Positions 61,979 through 64,000 of a stretch of DNA of 64,000 bases are shown one piece after another. The stretch's first letter is position 1. The number at the start of each line of letters is the position of its first letter. Both the position numbers and the translations under genes were made by a program. Where the stretch lies: contig NZ_CP026304.1 of the NCBI RefSeq assembly GCF_003054555.1, forward strand, positions 5,084,001-5,148,000. Direction: 5' to 3'. The DNA is from Streptomyces lunaelactis (GTDB lineage Bacteria > Actinomycetota > Actinomycetes > Streptomycetales > Streptomycetaceae). The notes beneath the pieces are model-generated. The model did not search any database, was not told the DNA's origin, and saw nothing but the letters and a program-made list of their open reading frames with translations.

Positions 61979-62911
61979 ATGAGCGTGTCCGTATGGAGGC
62001 GCGGGGGCGTCTCGCTGACGGCTGTGGCCGTCATAGCAGGCGTGGCCGGCTGTCAGGGTGGCGACGGGGAGAAGAAGTCCACCGGGACGCCGAGGACCGA
62101 GACGCAGTCCCGTACGGCCGTGACGCAGGTCCTCACGGCGGCGTACAAGAAGACCGCGGCGGCGAAGTCGGCCAAGGTCCGTATGACGATGACGATGCCG
62201 GCCGCCATGGACGGCGGCGGGACCATGGAGATGTCCGGGGTCATGGGGTGGGACCCCACCGTGATGGACATGACCATGAAGGGCTCTATGTTCGCGGCCG
62301 CGCCGACGGCTCCGGAGCAGATCCGCATGGTGTGGCTCACCAGCGCCATGTACGTGGACATGGGCACCAAGGCGTCCAAGGAGATGGACGGCAAGCGCTG
62401 GATGAAGCTCGACCTCGGGGCCGCGGCCGAGGCGGCGGGGGGCAAGGCGCTGCAGAAGCGGATGACCGGCAGCCTGGAGAGCATGAACCAGGACCCGGCC
62501 CAGCAACTCGCGATGCTGCTCGAATCGCCGAACCTCAAGCACATCGGCGCGGAGAAGGTCGACGGAGTCGAGGCCCGGCACTACAAGGGCACCCTCACAC
62601 TCGACGAGATGGTGGCTTCCAACGACTCGCTCGACGCGCTCGGCGAGAAGGAGCGCAAGGACCTCCTCGCCACCATGAAGAAGTCCGGTATCAAGGGCTA
62701 CGACACCGAGGTGTGGGTCAACGAGGACGACTACCCGGTGAAGATGGACGTCGCTGTGGACAGCCCCGAGGGCCAGGTCAAGATCGTGGCGAACTACTGG
62801 GACTACGGGGCCGAGGCCACCGTGCAGGCACCGCCGGCCGGCGAGACCTTCGACCTCATGGACATGCTGAAGGAGCTCGGCGAGGGCCTGAAGTCCGCAG
62901 GTCAGAGCTGA
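61979..62911 (+). CDS. LppX/LprG-like lipoprotein
   Basis: 310 residues from the ATG at 61979. Lipobox VIAGVAGCQGG with Cys near residue 24, so it is lipid-anchored. The mature part (about 45-300) has alternating beta strands: TAYKKTAAAKSAKVRMTMTM, GTMEMSGVMGWDPTVMDMTMKGSMF, EQIRMVWLTSAMYVDMG, and DTEVWVNEDDYPVKMDVAVDSPEGQVKIVANYWDYG. This resembles the LolA/LppX lipid-carrier fold of actinobacteria. It is intercalated between rplA and rplJ, both ribosomal operons. Confidence 0.9.
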   Translation: MSVSVWRRGGVSLTAVAVIAGVAGCQGGDGEKKSTGTPRTETQSRTAVTQVLTAAYKKTAAAKSAKVRMTMTMPAAMDGGGTMEMSGVMGWDPTVMDMTMKGSMFAAAPTAPEQIRMVWLTSAMYVDMGTKASKEMDGKRWMKLDLGAAAEAAGGKALQKRMTGSLESMNQDPAQQLAMLLESPNLKHIGAEKVDGVEARHYKGTLTLDEMVASNDSLDALGEKERKDLLATMKKSGIKGYDTEVWVNEDDYPVKMDVAVDSPEGQVKIVANYWDYGAEATVQAPPAGETFDLMDMLKELGEGLKSAGQS

Positions 62912-62934
62912 CGGGATCGCCTCGATGGCCCGAT

Positions 62935-62964
62935 TTGCCTGACAGGGATCCGTTCACGTACTCT
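62935..62964 (+). promoter_or_regulatory. Promoter of the rplJ-rplL unit
   Basis: TTGCCT (62935-62940), 18-nt spacer, TACTCT (62959-62964). It lies just after the lipoprotein gene and would produce a leader of about 210 nt. Confidence 0.6.
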
Positions 62965-62970
62965 TCCCCA

Positions 62971-63175
62971 GAAGCCAAAGACCGCTGGTCGTTGCTGTGT
63001 CCTCGCAAGAGGGTGCAGCGGCCGAAGGATCCGCTAGCTGCGGACGACCCGCGTAGGTGACCGTGGAAAGCTCCCGGACTCGTCCGGTCGAGCTACGCCC
63101 CGTGCGCCTGCGCCGGGGCGTTTCGTTTTGCCCAGCCCCTTCTGAGCGGTCCTCATCACCCGGAAGGAGGCCGAC
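62971..63175 (+). ncRNA. rplJ leader with L10-binding region and attenuator hairpin
   Basis: This 5' untranslated region precedes rplJ and fits the ribosomal protein L10 leader in place and length: in other bacteria L10(L12)4 binds it to repress translation and transcription. An intrinsic terminator-like hairpin ends it: ACGCCCC (63095-63101) with GGGGCGT (63115-63121) and then TTTCGTTTT, about 60 bp before the start codon. The alternative pairing that would prevent it was not resolved by eye. Confidence 0.6.
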
Positions 63176-63180
63176 GCTCT

Positions 63181-63741
63181 ATGGCAAGGCCCGACAAGGC
63201 TGCCGCGGTAGCCGAGCTCACGGACCAGTTCCGTAGCTCGAACGCCGCCGTGCTGACCGAGTACCGGGGTCTCACCGTGGCGCAGCTCAAGACGCTGCGT
63301 CGTTCGCTCGGTGAGAACGCCCAGTACGCCGTGGTGAAGAACACGCTGACCAAGATTGCGGCCAACGAGGCCGGGATCAACACGCTCGACGACCTGTTCG
63401 CGGGTCCGACGGCGGTTGCCTTCATCACCGGTGACCCGGTGGAGTCGGCGAAGGGTCTTCGTGACTTCGCCAAGGACAACCCCAACCTCATCATCAAGGG
63501 CGGTGTCCTTGACGGTAAGGCGCTGTCCGCCGATGAGATCAAGAAGCTTGCGGACCTCGAGTCCCGCGAGGTTCTGCTCGCCAAGCTGGCGGGTGCCATG
63601 AAGGGCAAGCAGTCTCAGGCTGCCGCGCTCTTCCAGGCCCCGCTGTCGAAGTTCGTCCGCACCGCGGAGGCGCTTCGCAGCAAGGTCGAGCAGGGCGGTG
63701 CCGGTACGCCGGCTCCCGCCGAGGCCGAGGTGGCCGAGTAG
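63181..63741 (+). CDS. rplJ: 50S ribosomal protein L10
   Basis: 186 residues, ATG at 63181, with GGAAGGAGG upstream. [65 protein letters not shown] is the rRNA-binding domain; the C-terminal helix ([27 protein letters not shown]) binds L7/L12 dimers. A short Ala/Pro tail follows. Upstream leader regulation is likely. Confidence 0.97.
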   Translation: MARPDKAAAVAELTDQFRSSNAAVLTEYRGLTVAQLKTLRRSLGENAQYAVVKNTLTKIAANEAGINTLDDLFAGPTAVAFITGDPVESAKGLRDFAKDNPNLIIKGGVLDGKALSADEIKKLADLESREVLLAKLAGAMKGKQSQAAALFQAPLSKFVRTAEALRSKVEQGGAGTPAPAEAEVAE

Positions 63742-63848
63742 TACCCCCCATGCCCCTCCGGGGCGTGGTTCCACCCAGGTCGCAGCGGGCCCGTACGCCC
63801 GCCTTCATATACACCCGGCACCTGCCGAATTAGTGGAAGGACGCCATC

Positions 63849-64000
63849 ATGGCGAAGCTGTCCCAGGACGAGCTGCTCGCGCAGTTCGAGACCCTGACCC
63901 TCATCGAGCTCTCCGAGTTCGTGAAGGCCTTCGAGGAGAAGTTCGACGTCACCGCCGCCGCGCCGGTCGCCGCTGCCGGCGTTGCCGCCGCGGGCGCCCC
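63849..64000 (+). CDS. rplL: 50S ribosomal protein L7/L12 (N-terminal part, cut by the window edge)
   Basis: ATG at 63849, preceded by GGAAGGA. The visible 50 residues, [33 protein letters not shown] and then an Ala-rich hinge start, are the L12 dimerization domain. The gene continues beyond 64000. Confidence 0.95.
   Translation, partial: MAKLSQDELLAQFETLTLIELSEFVKAFEEKFDVTAAAPVAAAGVAAAGA

Overview
The window is a high-GC actinobacterial chromosome segment, almost certainly Streptomyces. Third codon positions are nearly all G or C, many starts are GTG, genes are often coupled by 1-8 base overlaps, and several families are streptomycete hallmarks: a kinase fused to a substrate-binding protein, two NarL-type histidine kinases with one regulator, an extra nuo cluster, and SecE-NusG-L11-L1-L10 with a very acidic NusG N-terminus. 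From memory, the gene order resembles the core region of S. coelicolor around SCO4580-SCO4653; this is an inference, not a search.

Layout. 1-4165 is a patchy, decayed stretch: the 3' end of a LIVBP-type binding protein, a probable Tn3 transposase remnant, a HEAT-like protein, a secreted protein of unknown role, a Uma2 nuclease and a 5'-truncated methyltransferase. 4184-9353 holds a lone hydroxymethylbilane synthase and a minus-strand group (GPP34, fumarylacetoacetase, CocE-type hydrolase). 9354-19480 carries a polyprenyl diphosphate synthase, a CHRD secreted protein, a LolA-like protein followed by an ABC exporter (a MITE-like element lies between), a secreted M28 aminopeptidase, RarD and a divergent HxlR/NmrA pair. 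19545-24696 is a three-gene operon: a secreted lipoprotein-like protein and two paralogous receptor kinases that join a cytosolic Ser/Thr kinase to an extracytoplasmic LIVBP sensor. 24741-27720 encodes a 2-oxoacid:ferredoxin oxidoreductase (korAB). 27955-31487 is a response regulator with two sensor kinases. 31721-41592 is a complex I cluster, nuoABCHIJKLMN, with no nuoD, E, F or G. 41740-49865 holds HtpX, YccF, an APC permease, an AlkB-Ogt DNA repair pair, YajQ, tRNA-Tyr and several small metabolic genes. 50104-58750 has tRNA-Thr, tRNA-Met, rpmG, two MaoC-type dehydratases, a TetR/MFS pair, MurB, a TetR/NAD-binding pair, adenosine deaminase and an aspartate aminotransferase. 58921-64000 is the conserved tRNA-Trp, secE, nusG, rplK, rplA, lipoprotein, rplJ, rplL run.

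Functional themes: electron transfer (Kor beside a module-poor complex I, with a three-component regulator between them), extracytoplasmic sensing, local efflux and redox regulons with visible operators, and translation. A repeat family with about 21-bp terminal inverted repeats occurs at least three times. Two members, plus one copy of a separate GC-rich repeat, supply the stop codon of the adjacent gene. The strongest candidates for under-described biology are the lipoprotein/receptor-kinase operon, with Tat-like motifs in the middle of the kinases, and the truncated complex I.
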